Below are positions 15,983 through 22,963 of a stretch of 64,000 nt of DNA, piece after piece; position 1 is the first letter of the stretch, and the number at the start of each line of letters is the position of its first letter. Origin of the DNA: JAVJUV01 sp047314965 (lineage in GTDB: Bacteria > Pseudomonadota > Alphaproteobacteria > Rhodobacterales > Rhodobacteraceae); NCBI RefSeq assembly GCF_047314965.1, contig NZ_JBLBVK010000056.1, positions 62,001 through 126,000 on the forward strand. The letters are read 5' to 3'. The position numbers and the translations under genes are program-made. The notes under the pieces were generated by a model. That model searched no databases. It had not been told where the DNA came from and saw only the letters and a program-made list of their open reading frames with translations.

Positions 15983-18484
15983 ATGAAAACCCATGTCAAA
16001 GCTCTGGTCGTCGGCGGTGGCGCGGTCGGCACCTCCATCGCGTATCACCTCGCCAAGGCAGGCTGGTCCGACGTGATGCTGCTCGAACGCGACGAGCTGA
16101 CCTCGGGTTCGACATGGCACGCGGCTGGCCTCCTGCCGCTGTTCAACATGTCTTACGCCACGACCCACATCCACAAGTACTCGGTCGATTTCTACAAATC
16201 GCTCGAGGCGGAAACCGGCCTCAACCCCGGGTTCTACGTCGTAGGCAACCTGCGCATGGCCCAGACGCAGGACCGCATGGACGAATACATGCTCTACGCC
16301 TCCACCGCCGAGACCTGCGGCGTTCCCTACGAATGGATGACCCCCGACCAGATCAAGGAGCGCTGGCCGCTGGTGCGCACCGACGACCTGAAGGGCGCGA
16401 TCTACCACCCGACCGACGGCTACATAAACCCTGCCGACGTGACCCAGGCCATGGCCAAGGGCGCCCGCCAGCGCGGTGTCACGATCGAGCGCAAATGGCA
16501 GGTCGACGGCTACACCTGGAAGGGCGATCACTGGGACGTGCTCTGCACGAAGATGGTCGAAAAGGGCGGCAACCTCGTCCCCAGCGACGAACAGGTCACC
16601 GTCCACGCCGAACATGTCGTCACCGCCACCGGCAACCACGCACAGCGCACCGCGAAGCTCCTCGGCATCAAGATTCCCGCGATCCCAGTCGAGCACCAGT
16701 ACATCGTCACCGAACCCGACCCGGCGCTGGTCGAGTGGCGCAAGACCAACCCGGAGCACCCCGTCCTCCGCGATGCCGACGCCAAGTGGTACGTCCGCGA
16801 GGAGCGTGGCGGCTGGATTTTGGGACCCTACGAATACGGCGCCCCCGCCCGCTTCGAGTACGCCGTCCCCGACAGCTTCCGGGCCGATCTCTTCCCGCTC
16901 GATCTCGAACGGATCGAGGAAGAGTACATGTCGATGATCCACCGGATTCCCACCTCGGAAACGGTAGGGCTCAAGGACGACTTCAACGGCCCCATCTGCT
17001 ACACTCCCGACGGCAACCCGCTCCTCGGCCCCGCACCCGGCCTCCGGAACATGTGGCTGGCCGAAGGTTTCTCCTTCGGGATCACCGCCGCCGGCGGCAC
17101 GGGCGAATATCTCAGCCAGGTCATGGTCGAGGGCGAGGCCGAGATCGATATGGCCTCCCTCGATCCCAAACGCTACGGCTCCTGGATGACGACCGAGTAC
17201 GCGGCGCGGAAGAACGAGGAATGCTATTCCCACGTCTTCATCCTGCACCACCCGGACGAAGAGCGCGAAGCCTGCCGTCCCTTGCGCACCGCGCCGGTCT
17301 ATGACCGCCAGAAGGCGCTCGGCGCGCAATTCGGTCAGGTCAACGGCTGGGAGCGCCCGAATTACTACGGTCCGCTCGACGCGCCCGACAGCTTCGACCA
17401 CGACGCCCGCTCGTTCCGTCGCGGTGGCTGGTGGCAATACGCCAAGGCCGAGGCCGAGGCGATCCGCGGCGGCGTCGGCCTGATCGACGCCACCGCCTTC
17501 ACCAAGCATCTCGTCCGCGGCCCGGGGGCCACCGCCTTCCTCGACCACTTCACCTGCAACCGGCTGCCCAAGGTCGGTCGGATCAACCTGACCTATGCGC
17601 TTACCTCCGCTGGCACGACACGCACCGAATATACCATCGTCCGGCTGGCCGAGAACGAATACTACCTCATCTCGGCGGGCGCCTGGACAGCCTATGACGG
17701 TGATTTTCTCCTGAAATCCGCCGACGATTTCATGGTCTCGGGCGGCGGATGGGTCGATATCCACGACGTCACAACCCAATGGGGCGTTTTCGCCATTGCC
17801 GGCCCGAAATCCCGCGACGTTCTGAATGAACTCGTCAAGGATGCCGACCCCGCGACGGTTCTCTCCAACAAGCGTTTCCCCTGGCTCTCCTACCGCGACA
17901 TCGAGCTCGGCATGTGCCCGGTCCGCGCGGTCCGCGTCGCCTACACCGGCGAATTGGGCTGGGAGCTTCATCACCCGATCGAGATGCAGCGCTACCTGTG
18001 GGATCAGCTTCTCGCCGCTGGCGAAAAGCACGGCCTGAAACTCGTCGGCGCCCGCGCTCAGAACTGGCTCCGGCAGGAGAAATCCTACCGCGCTTTCGGC
18101 ACCGAACTCGGCCGGGACGCCACCCCTCTCGAAGCCGGCCTCGACCGCTTCGTCGATCTCGACAAGGATTTCCATGGCAAGGCGAGGATGCTGGAAACCG
18201 GCCTCCGCTCCATGTGCGTCACTCTCCTGATCGACGGCCCCGACGACGCCGATCCCTGGGGCCGCGAAGCGCTCTACTCGGGCGACACACGCGTCGGCCG
18301 CCTGACCTCGGGCGGTTATTCGGTGGCCTTCGGAAAATCCATCGGCATGGGCTACGTCAGACCCGACCTCGCAACGCCCGGCACGAAGCTCAAAGTCCTG
18401 ATCCAGCGCAAGCTCTGGGATGCCGAAGTCACCGAGGACAGCCCCTACGACCCGAAGAACGAGACGATCCGAAAGGACGGCTGA
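15983..18484 (+). CDS. FAD-dependent oxidoreductase with GcvT domain (dimethylglycine/sarcosine dehydrogenase type)
   Basis: The 833-residue enzyme couples a DAO-type FAD domain (VVGGGAVGTSIAYHLAKAG, about 9-27) to a C-terminal aminomethyltransferase (GcvT) domain (from about residue 430; YTGELGWELHHP near 655). His46 in SGSTWHAAG matches the histidine that binds FAD covalently in mammalian dimethylglycine dehydrogenase. It should demethylate an N-methylated amine such as dimethylglycine, sarcosine or a relative, passing the one-carbon unit to tetrahydrofolate. The exact substrate cannot be read from sequence. The start is chosen at 15983 because GGGAAGG precedes it and the Rossmann motif follows at once. 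It stands alone, divergent from panCB. Confidence 0.88.
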   Translation: MKTHVKALVVGGGAVGTSIAYHLAKAGWSDVMLLERDELTSGSTWHAAGLLPLFNMSYATTHIHKYSVDFYKSLEAETGLNPGFYVVGNLRMAQTQDRMDEYMLYASTAETCGVPYEWMTPDQIKERWPLVRTDDLKGAIYHPTDGYINPADVTQAMAKGARQRGVTIERKWQVDGYTWKGDHWDVLCTKMVEKGGNLVPSDEQVTVHAEHVVTATGNHAQRTAKLLGIKIPAIPVEHQYIVTEPDPALVEWRKTNPEHPVLRDADAKWYVREERGGWILGPYEYGAPARFEYAVPDSFRADLFPLDLERIEEEYMSMIHRIPTSETVGLKDDFNGPICYTPDGNPLLGPAPGLRNMWLAEGFSFGITAAGGTGEYLSQVMVEGEAEIDMASLDPKRYGSWMTTEYAARKNEECYSHVFILHHPDEEREACRPLRTAPVYDRQKALGAQFGQVNGWERPNYYGPLDAPDSFDHDARSFRRGGWWQYAKAEAEAIRGGVGLIDATAFTKHLVRGPGATAFLDHFTCNRLPKVGRINLTYALTSAGTTRTEYTIVRLAENEYYLISAGAWTAYDGDFLLKSADDFMVSGGGWVDIHDVTTQWGVFAIAGPKSRDVLNELVKDADPATVLSNKRFPWLSYRDIELGMCPVRAVRVAYTGELGWELHHPIEMQRYLWDQLLAAGEKHGLKLVGARAQNWLRQEKSYRAFGTELGRDATPLEAGLDRFVDLDKDFHGKARMLETGLRSMCVTLLIDGPDDADPWGREALYSGDTRVGRLTSGGYSVAFGKSIGMGYVRPDLATPGTKLKVLIQRKLWDAEVTEDSPYDPKNETIRKDG

Positions 18485-18530
18485 TAGCCTTGCCTCAAGA
18501 CGGTTCACGGAAACGGCCTGACGCCCGCCC

Positions 18531-18553
18531 CGTCATCTTGCCGTAAATATGCA
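18531..18553 (-). repeat. GTATTT-like element in inverted orientation, downstream of the FAD oxidoreductase
   Basis: Read on the minus strand: GCATATTTACGGCAAGATGACG, followed by GGGGCGGGCG. It resembles the 15895 copy (ATTT, then GCxAAGAT, then GA), so the oxidoreductase gene is bracketed by two inverted copies. The similarity is partial. Confidence 0.3.
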
Positions 18554-18657
18554 AATGGCCGAACCGCGCCACCGCGCGGTGGGTTTGGGCTCAACGGAGA
18601 CATCAAGCAATGTCCGCCTTACGTCTGCTTGGCGGACGAAACGGCCTTCAAGCTTCG

Positions 18658-19374
18658 TTATCTCAACTCTGGCCTGACTGCCTTCGAAAAGCTGACATCG
18701 CCCACCACAATCTGCTGGACCGGCGCACAGCCGTTTTCGGGGAGGTTGAAGTGCTGCCAGGCATTCACCGCGAACTTCCTTGGGGAAAAGGCATATATCC
18801 ATATATCAATGAGGCCGACCTTGGGGGGCAAAGTTACAGTAGACGCTCCAAGCAAGACGTCGCGCCATGCTTCTTCCATGAATTCGAGCTCCATGGAGGC
18901 TGCAATATATTCCTGGTCGACCAGCGCCACCTCTCTGTCACCGGCAGTCTGGGCGACGAGAGCATGTGTGATTTCATGTGTCAGCAATGCTTTCAGGGTG
19001 ACATTCGCGGGGAGACCGGCGTAGGCTTGGTCCTCTTCCAAAAGCGCATCCCAAGTTGACGGATTGGTGACGCGAACCAGATCGAATTCGCAGTAAAAGT
19101 AGGCGAGGCAGTTCGCGAGCGGATGGCTAGCTCCATCCGCAATTTCTATCGTCAGCACGCGAGACTGTTTCAACCCGCAGACTTCCAACTTGTCGCGAAT
19201 TTCCGTTGCCATCTCGCAGAGCTGGAGAGTCATTGTGTCGTCATTTGCATCCACCGCGAACATCGGATCCGCACAAACCAATGGTCCGCAAAAAGCAGGA
19301 GACAGGGATATCCATACAAGCGTGGCTAGGACTGCGCAGCGGCTCGAATTGATAGAGTTTCTCGGAATACCCAT
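18658..19374 (-). CDS. secreted HEXXH-motif protein (DUF6639-like), putative metallopeptidase
   Basis: The 238-residue protein has a signal-peptide-like N-terminus (hydrophobic 13-33) and HEITHALV at 133-140, fitting a zinc HEXXH motif on a helix; Glu155 or Glu163 could be the third ligand. Seven or so cysteines suggest periplasmic disulphides. It recalls the DUF6639 family of roseobacters, a recollection not a search result. Enzyme activity is unproven. Base composition is clearly less GC-rich than neighbouring genes, as is the next gene, suggesting acquired DNA. AAGGAA upstream supports the start. Confidence 0.75.
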   Translation of the reverse strand: MGIPRNSINSSRCAVLATLVWISLSPAFCGPLVCADPMFAVDANDDTMTLQLCEMATEIRDKLEVCGLKQSRVLTIEIADGASHPLANCLAYFYCEFDLVRVTNPSTWDALLEEDQAYAGLPANVTLKALLTHEITHALVAQTAGDREVALVDQEYIAASMELEFMEEAWRDVLLGASTVTLPPKVGLIDIWIYAFSPRKFAVNAWQHFNLPENGCAPVQQIVVGDVSFSKAVRPELR

Positions 19375-19493
19375 GTTCTGCCGTATTCCTTCAAAGTGTC
19401 CTTGGCGTCAGAAAAGTTGTTGCACCTCAGCAAGAAAGCGGCGGCTTCGCCCGTTCTTACGCGCCAATACCGAGCTCAGGCGACGCGATCGTC

Positions 19494-19508
19494 GCTGATT
19501 AAATCAGC
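19494..19508. promoter_or_regulatory. 15-bp perfect palindrome GCTGATT-A-AATCAGC
   Basis: The palindrome lies between the HEXXH-protein gene and the cytochrome gene, 47 bases past the cytochrome stop and 120 bases upstream of the HEXXH start. It could be an operator for the HEXXH gene or a weak transcript-end hairpin for the cytochrome. No adjoining U run is present. Confidence 0.3.
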
Positions 19509-19554
19509 AAAGCAGAGCAAACGGTTGGTGGAAACCGAAACTCTCGATTGTTTG

Positions 19555-19953
19555 CTACTTCTGGACTGACTGAAGGTAGTATACGAGCGAAAGGACACGT
19601 CCGCGAGTTACCATGTCTGCGGTCTCTCCACGCTGGCTCGTTGCCGATGCTTGGAAGCGCTCACCCCAGACCGGCATCGTACTCCCATGCGCCCGGATAC
19701 CATCGCGACCGTCGATGGTGGTCAGAACTTCTTCGAACGGAAACTCGCCGTCGTTCCCTTTCGAGAGTTCCGTGAGATTTGGAGTGGTGATGCTCAGAAG
19801 CCCGGCAAGAGGCCCGTCACCCATTGCACTCTCACCATGGCACCCCGCGCAAGCGACCATGTACTCCTGTTGGCCAGCGACGTCGGCAATGACAGGGTTA
19901 CTGGTCAGCAGCAGGGCTGCAACGAAACTTGCAAGAGTTCTCGAGTGTTTCAT
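19555..19953 (-). CDS. small c-type cytochrome
   Basis: A 132-residue periplasmic monohaem cytochrome c: signal peptide (1-23, cleavage after VIA), haem-binding CAGCH at 35-39, and a likely axial Met93 in HGSTMPVWGERF. The stretch DGEFPFEEVLTTIDGRDGIRAHG is typical of class I cytochromes common in Rhodobacteraceae. Start at 19953 is fixed by GGGAGG eight bases upstream; an ATG 21 codons earlier lacks this. No oxidase or dehydrogenase gene adjoins it, so its electron partner is unknown. It lies in the less GC-rich islet. Confidence 0.88.
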   Translation of the reverse strand: MKHSRTLASFVAALLLTSNPVIADVAGQQEYMVACAGCHGESAMGDGPLAGLLSITTPNLTELSKGNDGEFPFEEVLTTIDGRDGIRAHGSTMPVWGERFQASATSQRGETADMVTRGRVLSLVYYLQSVQK

Positions 19954-20016
19954 GATTGGCCTCCCAAGCAAATAGATATGGTTGATGCTATGAATGGTGC
20001 CAACACGATCGAACAT

Positions 20017-20607
20017 GGCGCATTGATCTAAGACAATTCCTCCAATTTCGCGGCATGAAAGCCTGTCTCAAGCTTTGCCGACATGTCCGCATCGGGCTCC
20101 CAGCGGGCCATGGCCATGTCATAAACAAAAGACCGCTCTGCAAGTTAACCGGACCTGAACGAGAGCCCAAGAGACTCGTGCCGTTCGAACCCTGCGGGAC
20201 GCGGGCCTGACAGGCCTGCGTCACCAGCTCCGGTGACTGGGGGAAACCCCATCCAAGACGGCCAAGGATCGCACCGGCCCGCATCGGCGGCGCCGCCACC
20301 CTTGCTTCCACCGGGATCGCTCCCGGCACCCCGGATCGCGCAAGATCAGGCGCCGTCCGGGCCTTTTCCATGCCCGGCGTCCAAATACTGACAAATCATG
20401 AACCGGGCGACCGCCCTTGCCATACACTTTGCCATACGGAATGCCGACGCTTTGCAGACGGAATGCCGACAGCGTCGCCGAGCCGGATAGCATATGATTT
20501 ACAATGACTTGCGCGCCCACCCAACGGCAAGTCCCGGGTTTTCACCCCGGACCATCGCACGCTTCCCGCCAGGCATTACCCCACCGAGCGCAGGCAACAC
20601 CCCGGAC
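20017..20607. other. about 590-bp region without a convincing gene
   Basis: Between the cytochrome start region and the rpmB terminator no frame gives a recognisable protein. Short open frames here have no ribosome-binding site or family resemblance. It contains a two-unit tandem repeat (20428-20472) and several GC-rich inverted repeats (for example CACCAGCTCCGGTGA around 20222). It may be the remains of inserted DNA. Confidence 0.5.
20428..20472. repeat. two-unit tandem repeat of 22-23 bp
   Basis: Unit one (20428-20450) and unit two (20451-20472) share TTTGC, then ACGGAATGCCGAC, then GC, differing by a few bases. A partial third unit (TTGCCATAC) precedes them at about 20417. They lie in the non-coding stretch upstream of nothing obvious, beside the rpmB terminator. 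Confidence 0.6.
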
Positions 20608-20611
20608 AAAC

Positions 20612-20638
20612 AAAAAACCCCGCCGAAGCGGGGCTTTT
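20612..20638 (-). terminator. intrinsic terminator after rpmB
   Basis: Stem CCCCGC/GCGGGG (20618-20623 with 20628-20633) with loop CGAA, followed on the minus strand by six U from the As at 20612-20617. It lies 20 bases beyond the rpmB stop. Confidence 0.88.
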
Positions 20639-20657
20639 CGATCCTGTTCGGAAAGGA

Positions 20658-20945
20658 TCAGGCTGCAGCCTGGGCCTTCACGATCTCTTTCTTGATCTTC
20701 AGCGCGCTGGGGCTCAGCTCGGCGTCTTTCGCCTTGAGCAGATAGGCGTCCAGCCCACCGCGGTGATCAACCGTGCGCAGGGCCGACGACGACACCTTCA
20801 GCCGGAAGGTCCGGCCCAGGGTTTCCGACATCAGCGCAGTTTCGGTCAGGTTCGGCAGGAACCGGCGCTTGGTCTTGTTGTTGGCATGGCTGACATTGTT
20901 GCCAGTCATCGGGCCTTTTCCGGTCAATTCGCAACGGCGCGACAT
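20658..20945 (-). CDS. rpmB: 50S ribosomal protein L28
   Basis: The 95-residue product is L28, starting MSRRCELTGKGPMTGNNVSHANNKTKRRFLPNL, the conserved N-terminal block of the family, with the longer alanine-rich alphaproteobacterial C-terminus. The gene is monocistronic: a terminator follows it and the hydrolase gene upstream ends about 140 bases away on the same strand. Confidence 0.96.
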   Translation of the reverse strand: MSRRCELTGKGPMTGNNVSHANNKTKRRFLPNLTETALMSETLGRTFRLKVSSSALRTVDHRGGLDAYLLKAKDAELSPSALKIKKEIVKAQAAA

Positions 20946-21087
20946 GGTTTTCGTCCTTCGATGTTCGTCTCGTCGACCAGACCCACCGGGGCCTCGTCAA
21001 TGCAAACGGGCAGCGCCATCGGCCCTGCCCAAGAATCCGTCCGCGCGGAATACGGTCTCTCCCGCTCCGCGTCAAGCCCCGGATGGC

Positions 21088-21870
21088 TCATCCTGTCGGA
21101 AAGGCCTCCACGACCGCCCGGGCGCTGCCCCCGGGATTGTCCAGGAACATCGCATGGCCCGCCTCCGGCACCACGACGACATGCACTCCCGCAGCGCTCA
21201 GCATCGCCGGGTCCGGCACATCGGGAGCCAGGCCCTCGGCCAGGCTACGGTCGCCGAAAATGAAGGTCCGTGGAATCGACATGCCCAGAAAGGCGTCGCC
21301 AAAACCGGGCTCCAGCCCGACCAGCGCCGCCGCGTTGCCCCAGACAACGGCCGGATCCGCACTTTCCCAGCCATCCGCCAGCCAGGCGGAGCCTACTTCC
21401 CGCAACCGTGCGCCCAGAGCGGCGCAGCCACCTTCGATGAACGCCTGCCTCTCGTATCGCATGATCCGCGACGAGGTGGCGCCACCGCCGGGGACAAGAT
21501 TTCCCTCTCCGATTCCCAATCGGCCGACCAGCCTCGGATGATCCAAAGCCAGTCGGATCGCCACCGAACCACCCATAGAATGGCCCAGCACGTCCACGGC
21601 CTCCAGGCCAAGCGCCTCAAGCACAACCGCAACGCAACGCGCATGCGCGGCAAGGCTGAAATCGAAATCCGCCGGGCGGTCGGACGCCCCCGATCCCAGA
21701 TAGTCGATAAGGATGATCCGTCTGCCGGCCAGCACCGGGCCTTCGATCATCGCACCGAAGACCGACAGGACCGGCACGCTCAGCGCCGGCAAGACGACCA
21801 GAGGCCGGCCCGCGCCGCGCTCATGCCAGCGTAGCGTCGCACCGAATTCCGGGAAACTAATCTCTCCCAT
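21088..21870 (-). CDS. alpha/beta hydrolase
   Basis: A 260-residue alpha/beta-hydrolase with nucleophile Ser98 in LGHSMGGS, an oxyanion region near the N-terminal PLVVLPAL, an acid residue likely in FIFGDRSLA, and the catalytic His in PEAGHAMFLDNP. The substrate cannot be inferred. Its ATG overlaps the meaB stop by one base (TGATG on the minus strand), so it is cotranscribed with meaB. No signal peptide is present. Esterase, lipase-like or dehalogenase activities are all possible. Confidence 0.88.
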   Translation of the reverse strand: MGEISFPEFGATLRWHERGAGRPLVVLPALSVPVLSVFGAMIEGPVLAGRRIILIDYLGSGASDRPADFDFSLAAHARCVAVVLEALGLEAVDVLGHSMGGSVAIRLALDHPRLVGRLGIGEGNLVPGGGATSSRIMRYERQAFIEGGCAALGARLREVGSAWLADGWESADPAVVWGNAAALVGLEPGFGDAFLGMSIPRTFIFGDRSLAEGLAPDVPDPAMLSAAGVHVVVVPEAGHAMFLDNPGGSARAVVEAFPTG

Positions 21871-22859
21871 CAGTCCGATCCCCCCAGTCGCGCCAGCACA
21901 TCAGAGGCAGCCGCGCCCGGCGCACGCCGCCCTTCGGCAACCTCATGACCCAGAGCATCCATCGCGGCCTCGGCCTCGGGGTCCTCCTGCAGGCGCCGCA
22001 GCAAACCTTGCCGGACCTCATCCTCGAACCAGTGCCGCGCCTGCGCCGCGCGCCGCGCCCGCCAGAACCCTGTGTCGCGCCGGAACTCCGCCAACTCCGA
22101 CATCGCCGCCCACGCCTCGCTCAGCCCGGCACCCTCGACAGCAGAGACCGGCATGGCCTTCGGATAACCTTCGGGATCGCCCTCGCGTTTGCGCAGAAGC
22201 CGCAGCGCGCCGGCATAGTCCGCGACGGTCCGCGTTGCGACTTGCTTCAAGGCGCCGTCGGCTTTGTTCACGAGAATCAGGTCTGCGATCTCCATGATGC
22301 CCCGCTTCACGCCCTGCAACTCGTCGCCGCCCGCAGGCGCAATCAGCAGGACGAACAGGTCCGACATATCCGCCACGATGGTTTCGGATTGCCCGACACC
22401 AACCGTTTCGATCAGCACAATGTCGAACCCCGCCGCTTCGCAAAGCGCAACCGCATCGCGGGTGCGCCGGGCGACACCGCCCAGTTGCGTCTGACTCGGC
22501 GAAGGCCGGATAAAGGCTTTCGGATCGCGCGCAAGGCGCTCCATCCGCGTCTTGTCGCCCAGGATCGACCCGCCGGTCCGCGCCGACGATGGGTCCACCG
22601 CCAGGACCGCGACACGCAGCCCTTGTTCGGTCAGCATGCAGCCGAATGCCTCGATGAATGTCGACTTGCCCACGCCTGGCGTGCCCGACAGTCCGATCCG
22701 CAACGCTTGCCGTTCGGAGTCGGCCAGCACTTCCAGCAGCCGGTCCGCCTTCGCCCGGTGATCCTCCCGCGCACTTTCCACAAGCGTGATCGCCCGCGCC
22801 AGCGCGCGGCGATCCCCAGCCCTCACGGCCCCTGCCAAAATCTCGATCTCATCCGTCAT
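21870..22859 (-). CDS. meaB: methylmalonyl-CoA mutase-associated GTPase MeaB
   Basis: A 329-residue G3E-type GTPase that guards and reloads adenosylcobalamin-dependent mutases. Visible motifs: P-loop GTPGVGKST (59-67), VLAVDPSSARTGGSILGDKTRM, FIRPSPSQTQLGGVARRT, IETVGVGQSE (switch II) and LVNKADG (NKxD base specificity). Length suits MeaB/ArgK. No mutase gene is in the window, so its partner (methylmalonyl- or ethylmalonyl-CoA mutase) is encoded elsewhere. The divergent neighbour is hrpB. Confidence 0.94.
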   Translation of the reverse strand: MTDEIEILAGAVRAGDRRALARAITLVESAREDHRAKADRLLEVLADSERQALRIGLSGTPGVGKSTFIEAFGCMLTEQGLRVAVLAVDPSSARTGGSILGDKTRMERLARDPKAFIRPSPSQTQLGGVARRTRDAVALCEAAGFDIVLIETVGVGQSETIVADMSDLFVLLIAPAGGDELQGVKRGIMEIADLILVNKADGALKQVATRTVADYAGALRLLRKREGDPEGYPKAMPVSAVEGAGLSEAWAAMSELAEFRRDTGFWRARRAAQARHWFEDEVRQGLLRRLQEDPEAEAAMDALGHEVAEGRRAPGAAASDVLARLGGSD

Positions 22860-22963
22860 CGGCGGCGACCTTGGCCTTTGGCAAGGGGCGTGTCCAGAGC
22901 CACCCGCAGGCTTTTGTCACGCGCAGGGCTGGCATCCGGCGCGGGCTGCGCTATGGCAGGGAC

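Noticed and set aside
15830..18508. An 892-codon minus-strand open frame opposite the FAD oxidoreductase
   Set aside because: It mirrors the coding frame of a clear FAD-GcvT enzyme; its Val/Gly/Asp-rich translation is typical of a shadow frame and matches no family.
20221..20520. A 99-codon minus-strand frame in the empty region
   Set aside because: It has no ribosome-binding site or family resemblance and crosses the tandem repeat; the translation is rich in Arg and Gly as in random high-GC frames.
20017..20607. Structural RNA (RNase P RNA, tmRNA, 4.5S or 6S RNA) in the empty region
   Set aside because: I looked on both strands for the conserved cores of RNase P RNA, tmRNA and SRP RNA and found none; there is no terminator for such an RNA apart from that of rpmB.
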